DNA from: Acidimicrobiaceae bacterium
GTDB taxonomy: Bacteria > Actinomycetota > Acidimicrobiia > Acidimicrobiales > RAAP-2
Assembly (NCBI GenBank): GCA_027355725.1
Contig: DAIEHI010000122.1
Span: forward strand, 1 to 32,159
DNA: 32,159 nucleotides
Reading direction: 5' to 3'
Shown one piece after another: positions 23,371-31,047 of the stretch. A program made the translations under genes and the position numbers. The notes below the pieces were generated by a model. It searched no databases, was not told the origin of the DNA, and saw nothing but the letters and a program-made list of their open reading frames with translations. How positions within the stretch are numbered: position 1 is the first letter of the stretch; each line of letters starts with the position of its first letter.

Positions 23371-24015
23371 ATGGGTATCTACACCGACCACATCGTTCCA
23401 CGGATCGTCAACTGGACCTGCAGCACCGCGGGCATAGCTCGTTGGCGAGAGAAGGTGTGCGCTGGCTTGGTTGGCGACGTGGTCGAGATCGGCTTCGGCT
23501 CCGGTACCAACGTGGGGCACTATCCCGACACCGTGCGGCGTGTCTTGTTCGTTGAACCCGCCCCCACCGCACGAAGACTCGCCCAGAAGAGAATCGAACG
23601 CTCACCAATACCTATTGAGCACGTGGGTATGGATGGCCAGCGACTCACGCTCGCGAACGAGAGTTGTGACGCCGCACTCGTGACTTTCACCCTTTGTACG
23701 ATTAAGGATCCCCACGCCGCGTTGCTCGAGCTCTTTCGCGTGCTCAAACCGGGTGCGTCACTGCACTTCCTCGAACACGGCATCGCGCCCGACGAAAGGA
23801 CTGCGCAATGGCAGCGGCGCCTGAACGGCATCGAACAGCGCGTGGCCGACGGTTGCCAACTGATCCGTGATCCACTTGCGATGGTGCGCGAGGCGGGATT
23901 CGAAGTCCAGTGGAGCGAACAACGTTTCGTGAAGGGACCAAAACCCTGGAGCTACTTCAGCGCCGGCGTCGCCACCAAACCTCAAAGCGCGGTCCCCGAA
24001 CCTCCGCCCGTCTGA
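23371..24015 (+). CDS. Class I SAM-dependent methyltransferase
   Basis: A 214-residue Rossmann-type methyltransferase. Motif I is VVEIGFGSGTNVGHYP (about 37-52), motif II ends at VEPA, and the DAALVTFTLCTIKDP and VLKPGASLHFLEHG blocks are motifs IV and V. The LEHG and FTLCTI forms resemble METTL7/phospholipid-N-methyltransferase-like proteins, so lipids or thiols are possible substrates; sequence alone does not decide. The C-terminal AVPEPPPV tail is proline-rich. It starts 43 bp after the YeiH-type gene on the same strand but seems to have its own leaderless promoter. It converges with the PspC gene. Confidence 0.85.
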   Translation: MGIYTDHIVPRIVNWTCSTAGIARWREKVCAGLVGDVVEIGFGSGTNVGHYPDTVRRVLFVEPAPTARRLAQKRIERSPIPIEHVGMDGQRLTLANESCDAALVTFTLCTIKDPHAALLELFRVLKPGASLHFLEHGIAPDERTAQWQRRLNGIEQRVADGCQLIRDPLAMVREAGFEVQWSEQRFVKGPKPWSYFSAGVATKPQSAVPEPPPV

Positions 24016-24039
24016 CGTCGGGTTGATCGTGTCGAACGC

Positions 24040-24055
24040 ACTGGATTGATCCAGT
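24040..24055. terminator. Palindrome in a convergent gap, possible bidirectional terminator
   Basis: ACTGGAT (24040-24046) and ATCCAGT (24049-24055) around TG, in effect a 6-bp stem with a TTGA loop. It sits in the 62-bp gap between two convergent genes. No strong T-run on either side. Confidence 0.35.
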
Positions 24056-24077
24056 CCAGACCCCCGATCGCTTGGAG

Positions 24078-25082
24078 CTACTGGTACGGGAGACAGCACT
24101 GATTCGCATTCGCGCGAATCAGATTGATGCTGCCGATACCGACCTTGAGATTGAGGTCAATGCGTCCAGCGTGCGCACCGCTTGAGGCAGTGAAGAATTG
24201 GCCTTTACCTTGAATGGGGTAGTTGACGCTATTGCCCCCGCTGATCGCAGTGACACTCACCACAACGCCAGGCGGCACGTCAATGGTCAGCGTCCCGATT
24301 CCCACACTCGAGGTGATGGCTATCGCGTGGTTCGCGAACGACACGTTGCGCAGGTCGATTGTCATGCGTCCAATCGCCATCCGGTAGGTGTGGTGCACCT
24401 CGGCGAAGGACGTTGGCTGGTAGGTCGACTGTCCAACCCCGCCACTGAGCGGAGCACCCGACAGGGCCACGAAGCCGAGCACCGCCCCCACCGCGAGGAT
24501 CACGAGACTCAAGAAGGCAATGAAGATACCCATCACGAATCTCATGAAGGAGAATCGACGAACGGGTCTGCGAAGAGAGACAATGGCGAGCGCCACCAAG
24601 AAGATCAGCCACACGATACTGAGTCCGCGACCGAGGGCGAAGTGGTGCGCAGCGATCGAGATGAAGATCAGTCCAACGAAAAGCGCCGCGAGCACCAGCA
24701 CCACACTTCGCACGCTGAAGCGCCTCGTCTCAGGTTTCGGCTCTTCGAGAGTTGGGGACTTCGAGGTACCCGACAAGGGCACCAACGCCCACATTGCGAG
24801 ATAGATCGCCACCCCGAGCCCCCACAAGAAACTGAGCACGAGAAATCCGACGCGCACGATGTTGGCGTTGACGTCGAATCGTTCACCTATTCCACCAGCG
24901 ACGCCACCAATCTTGCGATTAGAGGTACTGCGGTGAAGGCCCTGGGGCTCGCCACTATGGTTCTCAGATGCATCGCCCTCGAAAGGCTCGGGTTCGACCT
25001 CGTGCGTGGCGGCTTCATCCGACGCCGTCTCCTTCGAGGCGGAGTCGGAACTGACATCAACAGGTTCTCGGTCATCGCTCAT
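24078..25082 (-). CDS. PspC-domain membrane protein with LiaF-like C-terminal domain
   Basis: A 334-residue protein. The N-terminus is acidic and disordered (residues 1-50). Next comes a PspC domain (about 54-107, SNRKIGGVAGGIGERFDVN, then a membrane helix ending LVPLSG). Several more membrane helices follow, and then a C-terminal beta-rich domain (about 230-330) with YRMAIGRMTIDLRN, SSVGIGTLTIDVPPGV and KVGIGSINLI, as in the LiaF/DUF2154 cell-wall-stress proteins. It ends with an unusual CCLPYQ. Divergent from a PspC-histidine kinase, it is probably the membrane partner or output of that system. The ATG at 25082 has TAGCAT seven bases upstream; the ATG at 25091 is the alternative. Confidence 0.8.
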   Translation of the reverse strand: MSDDREPVDVSSDSASKETASDEAATHEVEPEPFEGDASENHSGEPQGLHRSTSNRKIGGVAGGIGERFDVNANIVRVGFLVLSFLWGLGVAIYLAMWALVPLSGTSKSPTLEEPKPETRRFSVRSVVLVLAALFVGLIFISIAAHHFALGRGLSIVWLIFLVALAIVSLRRPVRRFSFMRFVMGIFIAFLSLVILAVGAVLGFVALSGAPLSGGVGQSTYQPTSFAEVHHTYRMAIGRMTIDLRNVSFANHAIAITSSVGIGTLTIDVPPGVVVSVTAISGGNSVNYPIQGKGQFFTASSGAHAGRIDLNLKVGIGSINLIRANANQCCLPYQ

Positions 25083-25222
25083 GGCACTCATGCTAAGTAG
25101 AACGTGACGTCTCTTCGACTAGGGAATGACCCTGAGAAGGGCCACTCCATTCAGGGTTTCCCCTTATTGAGTGCACCGTTCTCTCGTGACAGACTGCACA
25201 GATAACTACTAAGAACGCCCCA

Positions 25223-26485
25223 GTGTTTTCGCGCATGCGCCACGAGCCCGGTCGACCCGAGCGACCGTTTCGACGAAACGACGACGGTGTCGTGCTCGGC
25301 GGAGTGTGCAGTGGCCTCGCGCGTCGACTCGGCGTCGAGGTCGCAACCATCCGCCTCATCGCGCTGCTCAGCGTCGTCGTACTCGGTAGCGGCGTTGCGG
25401 TCTACTTGGCGCTGTGGCTCGGAGTCGTTCGACGCGGCGAGACCGAATCGATCTTCAGTCGCGCGATGTCGGTCAAGCGCGAGAAGGAGATACTCTTCGT
25501 GGTCGCCATTGCGGCCATCACATTCCTCATCGCCTTTCAAACCCTTGGACTTCACGCACTCGGGGTCTTCTTGTGGCTGATGACCCTGAGCGCACTCGGA
25601 GTGCTCGTCATATGGCGCGACAGTTCCGACGCTGAGCGCGAGCACCTGCGTGAGGGTGCGGCGGACATCGTCACCCGAGCGTCCTCGGGCTCGGACAAGT
25701 GGCAGAGCGTCGCACTTCGAACCGGTAGTGGTGTCGTCATGGCGCTGTGGGGGATGAGTCTGCTCTCGCGCGTCGGCAACGAGACCGGCGCCGCCGCCTA
25801 TGTACTGGTCGGTGCCGGTGCACTGGTGATTGGCCTCTTCGTCCTCTTCGCTCCATGGTGGATACGTACCTTTCGTGACCTCTCGTTCGAGCGTCGCGCT
25901 CGCATTCGCGCTCAGGACCGCGCTGACATGGCAGCCCACGTCCATGATTCAGTGATGCAGACCCTCTCATTGATTCAGCGCTCGTCTCACGATGCGGCTG
26001 AAGTGACCCGGCTCGCGCGCCTTCAAGAACGCGATCTTCGCGCGTGGCTCGCGAACCCCGAGACCTTCGGCGCTTCGTCGTCGCCACCCTCAACCCTGAG
26101 CGAGTCCGCTCTCGCCATCGAGCGAGAGATCGAAGACAACTACGGCGTCGGTGTCGATGTCGTCGTGGTGGGTGACTGCAACCTCAACGAGTCAATCACG
26201 GCCCTCCTCGCCGCCGGTCGCGAGGCGACCCTCAACGCAGCGAAATGGTCCGGGACGAACAACGTCTCGCTCTACGTCGAAGTCGAGACGGGACAGATAT
26301 CGATGTTCATCCGAGATCAGGGGCGAGGCTTTGACGTTGACTCGGTGCCCGACGACCGTCAAGGTATCCGCCGCTCGATCAAGGAGCGAATGACGCGACA
26401 CGGCGGTAGCGCAGTCATTCGAAGCTCTCTCGAGACCGGGACCGAAGTCGAGTTGCACCTGCCTCTGCACTCGCGCGTCCAATGA
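25223..26485 (+). CDS. PspC-domain sensor histidine kinase
   Basis: A 420-residue membrane kinase. A PspC domain occupies about 14-70 (DGVVLGGVCSGLARRLGVEV, then a helix), followed by further helices to about residue 212 in the membrane. The dimerisation domain of the HisKA_3 type has the phospho-acceptor His241 in MAAHVHDSVMQTLS. The ATPase domain has the N-box REATLNAAKWS and the G1 box DQGRGFD. The PspC domain replaces an extracellular sensor, so it likely senses the envelope state or a membrane partner. The start is GTG 25223 with no ribosome site; an ATG lies four codons on. It overlaps the response regulator by four bases (ATGA). Confidence 0.88.
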   Translation: MFSRMRHEPGRPERPFRRNDDGVVLGGVCSGLARRLGVEVATIRLIALLSVVVLGSGVAVYLALWLGVVRRGETESIFSRAMSVKREKEILFVVAIAAITFLIAFQTLGLHALGVFLWLMTLSALGVLVIWRDSSDAEREHLREGAADIVTRASSGSDKWQSVALRTGSGVVMALWGMSLLSRVGNETGAAAYVLVGAGALVIGLFVLFAPWWIRTFRDLSFERRARIRAQDRADMAAHVHDSVMQTLSLIQRSSHDAAEVTRLARLQERDLRAWLANPETFGASSSPPSTLSESALAIEREIEDNYGVGVDVVVVGDCNLNESITALLAAGREATLNAAKWSGTNNVSLYVEVETGQISMFIRDQGRGFDVDSVPDDRQGIRRSIKERMTRHGGSAVIRSSLETGTEVELHLPLHSRVQ

Positions 26486-27144
26486 GTGACACCGAGCGGC
26501 CCAGGGTCTTCCTCGTCGATGACCACGCCCTCATCCGAGCGGGCATTCGCTCCGAACTCTCTGCGTTCGTCGAGATCATCGGCGAGGCCGACGAGGTCAC
26601 TGCGGCGATCGAGATGATCATCGAACGCTCCCCCGATGTTGTGCTGCTCGACGTACACATGCCAGATGGTGGTGGACTCGCCGTCATCAATGGCGTGGCC
26701 AAGGTCGACGCGTCGGTCAAGTTCCTCGCGCTGTCGGTCTCTGACGCCGCCGAGGACGTGATTGCCATCGTGCGGGCCGGGGCGCGTGGGTACGTGACCA
26801 AGAACATTGAAGGGCCCGAACTTGTCGAGGCCATACGGCGCACCGCGGCGGGGGACGCCGTCTTTTCGAGACGTCTCGCCGGCTTCGTGCTCGACGCGTT
26901 CATCGCCAAAGAGGGTCAACTCGCTTCGCGCCCGTCATTCGACCTTGAGCTCGACCAACTGACGCCGAGAGAGATTGAGGTGCTTCGACTCATTGCACGC
27001 GGGTACACCTATAAAGAGATCGCTCTCCAGCTCGACATCGCCAACAAGACCGTCGAGAGTCACGTGTCGTCAGTTCTTAGAAAGCTCCAACTTTCGAATC
27101 GCTATCAGTTGACCAATTGGGCGACAGAACGGCGCCTTCTCTGA
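26482..27144 (+). CDS. NarL/LuxR-family response regulator
   Basis: A 220-residue two-component regulator. The receiver domain (about 8-122) has the acidic pair DD (13-14), the phospho-acceptor Asp57 in VVLLDVHMPDGG and a conserved Lys in VTKNIEG. The LuxR-type helix-turn-helix (about 152-215) reads LTPREIEVLRLIARGYTYKE. It overlaps the kinase by four bases, so the two are translated in fixed ratio. The targets are unknown, but the divergent PspC/LiaF-like gene is the obvious candidate. All phosphorylation residues are intact. Confidence 0.93.
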   Translation: MSDTERPRVFLVDDHALIRAGIRSELSAFVEIIGEADEVTAAIEMIIERSPDVVLLDVHMPDGGGLAVINGVAKVDASVKFLALSVSDAAEDVIAIVRAGARGYVTKNIEGPELVEAIRRTAAGDAVFSRRLAGFVLDAFIAKEGQLASRPSFDLELDQLTPREIEVLRLIARGYTYKEIALQLDIANKTVESHVSSVLRKLQLSNRYQLTNWATERRLL

Positions 27145-27267
27145 TCGAAGTCTTCATCTCCAAGTCGACCTCAAACCCTTGTTCCGTTGTGCATTAACGT
27201 CTTGATGCGCGATGATTGCAGTCGAATCGGCGCCACATTGATACGAGTTAGTCGCCAGGAGATCATC

Positions 27268-28344
27268 ATGACCACATCAACCGCAAAGATCATCGTGTGC
27301 GATGGCGATCAGACCGGTCAGGAACTCCTAATCGAGGCGCTTCGCGCCATGACCCCTGAGCTCTTGGGTGTGCCGCTTGAATTCGTGCACTTCGACCTCT
27401 CACTCGAGAAGCGCCGAGCGACGAATAACGACATCGTGCGCGAGGCTGCTGAGGCAATGGTTGAGACGGGACTCGGTCTGAAGGCGGCGACTATCACGCC
27501 GCCCGAGAGAGGTGGTGTCGGCTCACCTAACCGACTCCTTCGTGAGGGCATTGGTGGATCGGTGATCGTTCGAACCGGTCGTCGCATCCCAGGCGTCACA
27601 CCCGTCGTTGCGACCAACAAGCCCATCATCGTGATCCGTATGGCCGTCGGGGACGCCTACGGTGCGGCCGAGGGACGAGAGGGTGAGTCGGGCAGTTTCG
27701 GTGAGGTCGCCTGGCGCACGGAGAAGATCGAGCGGTCGACCTGCCGCTTCGTCGCCGAGTACGCCTTCAAGGCAGCCTCACAGGTCGGTGCCATGGTCTA
27801 TGGGGGTCCCAAGTGGACGGTCTCGCCCACCTACGAAGGGATGCTGAAAGAGGAGATGGACGCCGCATCCGCGCGCTATCCCGGCGTCGCCTACCGACCC
27901 ACCCTGATCGACGCTACCTACGCCGGTCTGTTGACCGATGTCCACGAACAGACGCTGGTGATTCCGGCCCTCAACCGTGATGGCGACTGTCTGAGCGACA
28001 TGGTGCTCGCCATGTTCGGCTCCATTGCGGGTGCCGAGTCAGTGCTCATGTCACTCGACGAGAACCTTCACCCCCAGGTCGCCATGGCCGAAGCGCCTCA
28101 CGGAACGGCGCCGACGCTCGAGGGCAAGAACGTGGCCAACCCGATGTCGATGCTCCTCGCCCAAGCGGCGCTTCTCGACCAGGCGGCACTGCACCTCGAC
28201 TACCCCGCCTATCAAGTCGCCGCCGAACGGCTTCGAAGCGCCACGCTCGAAGGAGCCGCTGCGGGAGTGCGGACGTTCGACCTGGGCGGAGAATCGACGA
28301 CCAGCGGAGTCGTCGACGACGTGATTGCGCGACTCAAGGCCTAG
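27268..28344 (+). CDS. Isocitrate/isopropylmalate dehydrogenase-family protein
   Basis: A 358-residue beta-decarboxylating dehydrogenase. Family blocks are present: SPNRLLREGIGGSVIVRTGR (substrate loop), GDCLSDMVLAMFGSIAGAES (metal-site helix) and EAPHGTAPTLEGKNVANP (nucleotide binding). The N-terminal motif, usually GDGIGPE, is GDQTGQE here. I know this form from actinobacterial proteins of unproved function. The true substrate (isocitrate, 3-isopropylmalate, tartrate or homoisocitrate) cannot be assigned; no leu genes are adjacent. I chose the ATG at 27268, which has AGGAG six bases upstream. The upstream extension to 27187 is not family-like. Its stop shares two bases with the stop of the convergent alkyl sulfatase (CTAG). 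Confidence 0.85.
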   Translation: MTTSTAKIIVCDGDQTGQELLIEALRAMTPELLGVPLEFVHFDLSLEKRRATNNDIVREAAEAMVETGLGLKAATITPPERGGVGSPNRLLREGIGGSVIVRTGRRIPGVTPVVATNKPIIVIRMAVGDAYGAAEGREGESGSFGEVAWRTEKIERSTCRFVAEYAFKAASQVGAMVYGGPKWTVSPTYEGMLKEEMDAASARYPGVAYRPTLIDATYAGLLTDVHEQTLVIPALNRDGDCLSDMVLAMFGSIAGAESVLMSLDENLHPQVAMAEAPHGTAPTLEGKNVANPMSMLLAQAALLDQAALHLDYPAYQVAAERLRSATLEGAAAGVRTFDLGGESTTSGVVDDVIARLKA

Positions 28345-30269
28345 GGCAGCACGATCTCGAAACCGAGGTCGAAGTCATCCAAGCACTCGCGTAGTCTCGC
28401 GAGCAACGACGCGTCACCATTGACCTGGAACTCACCCGTACCTTGAAGATCCTCGAGGGTCCCGGTGTTGGTGACGAACGCGCTGAACCGCTCGAGCGTC
28501 GCAGCGACTGATACCTGCGCATCGTCTCGATGCTCGGCGAAACGAGAATGGAGCACACCGTTTCGAAGGCCGAACGTCCAGGTCTCATCTGCGTCGCTCA
28601 CCGTGAGATTCACGTTGAAGTCGAGGTCACGCGCTCGAGGGCCGTTCACGTGCACCCCGAGCATGTCGAGCAGCATGGCGGTCGTCATCGACTTGAGCAG
28701 GCCCGGCGCGACGCCGTTGCTTCGAATACCCTTCAGTGCGCTGCCGTTCGCGCGAAGCTCCATCGCACCACTCAAATAGAAGTCACGCCACGGGCCCGAT
28801 TCGCTCTGATAGCCGAGTTGTTCGAGGGCGTCAGCCTGCAACAACCTCGCCGACTCGTTCTCGGGTTCTGCGAAGACAACGTGATTGACGACTTCAACCA
28901 CCCATCGGTACTCCCCGCGATCAAAGTAGTCCTGCGCCCGTTCGAGCACGGCCTCACTGCCACCCATGAACTCCACGTAGCGCTCGGCCGCCTGCACGGG
29001 CGCCAGCGGCCACAGGTGCGCGGGGTTCGCATCGAACCATCCGAGGTAGCGCTGGTACACCGCCTTTGCGTTGTGCGACACGGTTCCGTAGTAGCCGTGG
29101 TTGAAGAACTCGTCACCGAGGCCACTCGGCAGTTCCAACTCCTCAGCGATTTCAACCATGGTGTGGCCGAGATTCGCAAGACGCAACGTCTGGTCATGAA
29201 CGTAGCGGTAGGCGTCGCGCTGACTCTCGAGGTAGGCCGCAATCTCTTCGCGCCCCCACCTCGGCCAATGATGGCTCGCGAACATCACCTGCGAGTCTGG
29301 GCCGTAGAGCGAGAGTGACTCGTCGATATATTTGCTCCAGAGCAGCGCGTCGCGCACCTGCGCGCCACGAAGGGTGTAGAGATTGTGCTGATTCGCTGTG
29401 CAGTTCTCCGCCATGCACAGCGCGTGAAGATCGGGAAGAAAGATGTTCATTTCCGCCGGCGCCTCAGTACCGGGCGTGATCTGAAAGACCATACGAAGCC
29501 CGTCGATGACAAGTTCGCTTCCGGTGGTGGTGACGTCGTAGGTCGGCGCTGCGAGACCCACGGTGGGTAGCGCGGGCAGGCCCTTTCCGAGTCCGGTGTC
29601 CACGTGTCCCTTCGTATCGTGGGTGAGAAGCGCTCCGTACATGTACGTCGCTCTTCTCAGCATCACCGTGCCCGCGAGCACGTTCTCACTGATCGCCGCC
29701 TCGAGGAAACCCGCCGGCGCGATCAGTTCGACCTCGCCGCGGGCTATCTGCTCCTCGCTGACGATGCCGTAGATGCCCCCGAAGTGGTCAGTGTGGCTGT
29801 GGGTGTAGATCACCGCATGCACTGGGCGTTCGCCCAGATGTTCGTTCACGAGTTCGAGTGCGGCGCGCGCGGTCTCCTGCGCGGTGAGGGGATCGATCAC
29901 GATCCAACCCGTCGCACCCGCGAGGAAGGTGACGTTGGAGATGTCCATGCCCCGTACTTGGTAGATCTGGGGCGACACTTCAAAGAGGCCCGCGATGTTG
30001 TTGAGTCGTGCTTGGCGCCACAGACTCGGGTTCACCGTGTCAGGAGGCGTGTTGATAAGTGAAGGGTCATCGATGAACGCGTAACTTTGAAGGTCCCAGA
30101 CGTGTGCGAAGCGACCCGGGATCTGCCGCGGTGCAGCCGCAGCGATTCGACCCCGCTCGGCCAACTCGAAGTCGACCTGCGAAGCACCCGCGAGTTTGGA
30201 CAGCATCGCCGCCTGGTGTTCTCGGGTCGGCCCGCTCGCCGGTTTGCGCTCTGGTGTCAATCCGGCCAC
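28341..30269 (-). CDS. Class III linear alkyl sulfatase, metallo-beta-lactamase fold
   Basis: A 642-residue enzyme of the SdsA1/BDS1 family. It hydrolyses primary alkyl sulfates such as dodecyl sulfate to alcohol and sulfate through a two-zinc site. The metal motif THSHTDHFGG is in the N-terminal lactamase-fold domain. Family blocks include PAEMNIFLP, AENCTANQHNLYTLRGAQVRD and HHWPRWG. The helical dimerisation domain has GYYGTVSHNAKAVYQRY, and a C-terminal SCP2-like lipid-binding domain spans roughly the last 130 residues. No signal peptide is seen, so it is probably cytosolic, unlike secreted SdsA1. I chose the GTG at 30269, which has GAGGGGG upstream. It would release sulfate and fatty alcohol for growth; no sulfate transporter is adjacent. 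Confidence 0.92.
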   Translation of the reverse strand: MAGLTPERKPASGPTREHQAAMLSKLAGASQVDFELAERGRIAAAAPRQIPGRFAHVWDLQSYAFIDDPSLINTPPDTVNPSLWRQARLNNIAGLFEVSPQIYQVRGMDISNVTFLAGATGWIVIDPLTAQETARAALELVNEHLGERPVHAVIYTHSHTDHFGGIYGIVSEEQIARGEVELIAPAGFLEAAISENVLAGTVMLRRATYMYGALLTHDTKGHVDTGLGKGLPALPTVGLAAPTYDVTTTGSELVIDGLRMVFQITPGTEAPAEMNIFLPDLHALCMAENCTANQHNLYTLRGAQVRDALLWSKYIDESLSLYGPDSQVMFASHHWPRWGREEIAAYLESQRDAYRYVHDQTLRLANLGHTMVEIAEELELPSGLGDEFFNHGYYGTVSHNAKAVYQRYLGWFDANPAHLWPLAPVQAAERYVEFMGGSEAVLERAQDYFDRGEYRWVVEVVNHVVFAEPENESARLLQADALEQLGYQSESGPWRDFYLSGAMELRANGSALKGIRSNGVAPGLLKSMTTAMLLDMLGVHVNGPRARDLDFNVNLTVSDADETWTFGLRNGVLHSRFAEHRDDAQVSVAATLERFSAFVTNTGTLEDLQGTGEFQVNGDASLLARLRECLDDFDLGFEIVLP

Positions 30270-30394
30270 AACAATCCCCCTCGATGCATCTGACGTGCTC
30301 GCAACACTATCGACCCCTCGAGCGCACGGTCCCGGTCGCTGTCGCACGCTCAGTGGTCACGAACCCAGGCCGGTTGTCAATGCCTCAGTTGTTG

Positions 30395-30400
30395 TACCGT
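30395..30400 (+). promoter_or_regulatory. -10 element, leaderless start of the second VOC gene
   Basis: TACCGT ends exactly six bases before the ATG at 30407; TTGTCA at 30374-30379 is a possible -35 with a short 15-base spacer. No Shine-Dalgarno site is present. Confidence 0.45.
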
Positions 30401-30406
30401 TGGCCC

Positions 30407-30796
30407 ATGCAACCACCACACTTTCAACTGACCGCACTCGACTGTCCTGATCCGATAGCGCTCGCAGCTTTCTATTCCGCGCTCACCGGTCTCGAGGTCG
30501 AACCGCTCGGCGATTTCAAGCCAGAAGACGTTGAGTGGATTGAATTGCTCAATGGCACCTCACCGACGTTGGCGTTTCAAAGAGTGCCCAATTACGTGGC
30601 ACCCACGTGGCCCGAGGGTGCGGTGCCCCAACAAGCGCATCTCGACTTCACCATCGACGACCTCGACCGCGGAGAAGCCCACGTGCTCAGCATCGGCGCG
30701 ACAAAAGCCGACTACCAACCTGGCACGACTTTTCGGGTCTACCTCGATCCGGTCGGCCACCCGTTCTGTCTCGTGCAGCGCAACCCTGCCCAGTAG
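30407..30796 (+). CDS. VOC (glyoxalase-like) protein
   Basis: A 129-residue VOC-superfamily protein. Module one begins PPHFQLTALDCPDPIALAAFY and has LTGLEVEPLGDF. Module two has QQAHLDFTIDDLDRGEAHVLSIGA and ends YLDPVGHPFCLVQRN, the typical end of glyoxalase-like single-domain proteins of actinobacteria. His and Glu/Gln metal ligands are plausible but not certain. The open frame runs further upstream, but the ATG at 30407 is six bases after TACCGT and begins the conserved domain. It is divergent from the alkyl sulfatase. The glutaredoxin-like gene starts directly after its stop codon, so the two are co-translated. Confidence 0.8.
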   Translation: MQPPHFQLTALDCPDPIALAAFYSALTGLEVEPLGDFKPEDVEWIELLNGTSPTLAFQRVPNYVAPTWPEGAVPQQAHLDFTIDDLDRGEAHVLSIGATKADYQPGTTFRVYLDPVGHPFCLVQRNPAQ

Positions 30797-31045
30797 GTGA
30801 CCGTGGGAATCCTCAGAGTCCTTGGAACCTCATGGTGCCCCGACTGCACGAGGACCAAAGCGTTCCTTGACGCCCACCAGATTGACTACGAATGGAGCGA
30901 CATCGAACTCGACGCATTGGCCGCGCGCGAGGTCGAAGACCACCACGGCGGTAATCGCGTCGTACCGACACTCTTTTTTGAAGACGGATCGATGATGAGC
31001 GAGCCGAGCGACGACGAGCTCGCCGCCAAACTCGGCCTCGCCTGA
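30797..31045 (+). CDS. Glutaredoxin/mycoredoxin-like thiol oxidoreductase
   Basis: An 82-residue thioredoxin-fold protein with the dithiol active site CPDC (Cys14, Cys17) in GTSWCPDCTRTKAFL, and the cis-proline block NRVVPTLFFEDG. Size and order match the mycoredoxin/NrdH-like glutaredoxins of actinobacteria, which reduce mixed disulfides with mycothiol or act with thioredoxin reductase. The GTG at 30797 lies directly after the VOC stop; a second GTG at 30803 with AGGTG upstream is possible. The pairing with a VOC protein hints at thiol-dependent detoxification (inference). Confidence 0.88.
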   Translation: MTVGILRVLGTSWCPDCTRTKAFLDAHQIDYEWSDIELDALAAREVEDHHGGNRVVPTLFFEDGSMMSEPSDDELAAKLGLA

Positions 31046-31047
31046 GC

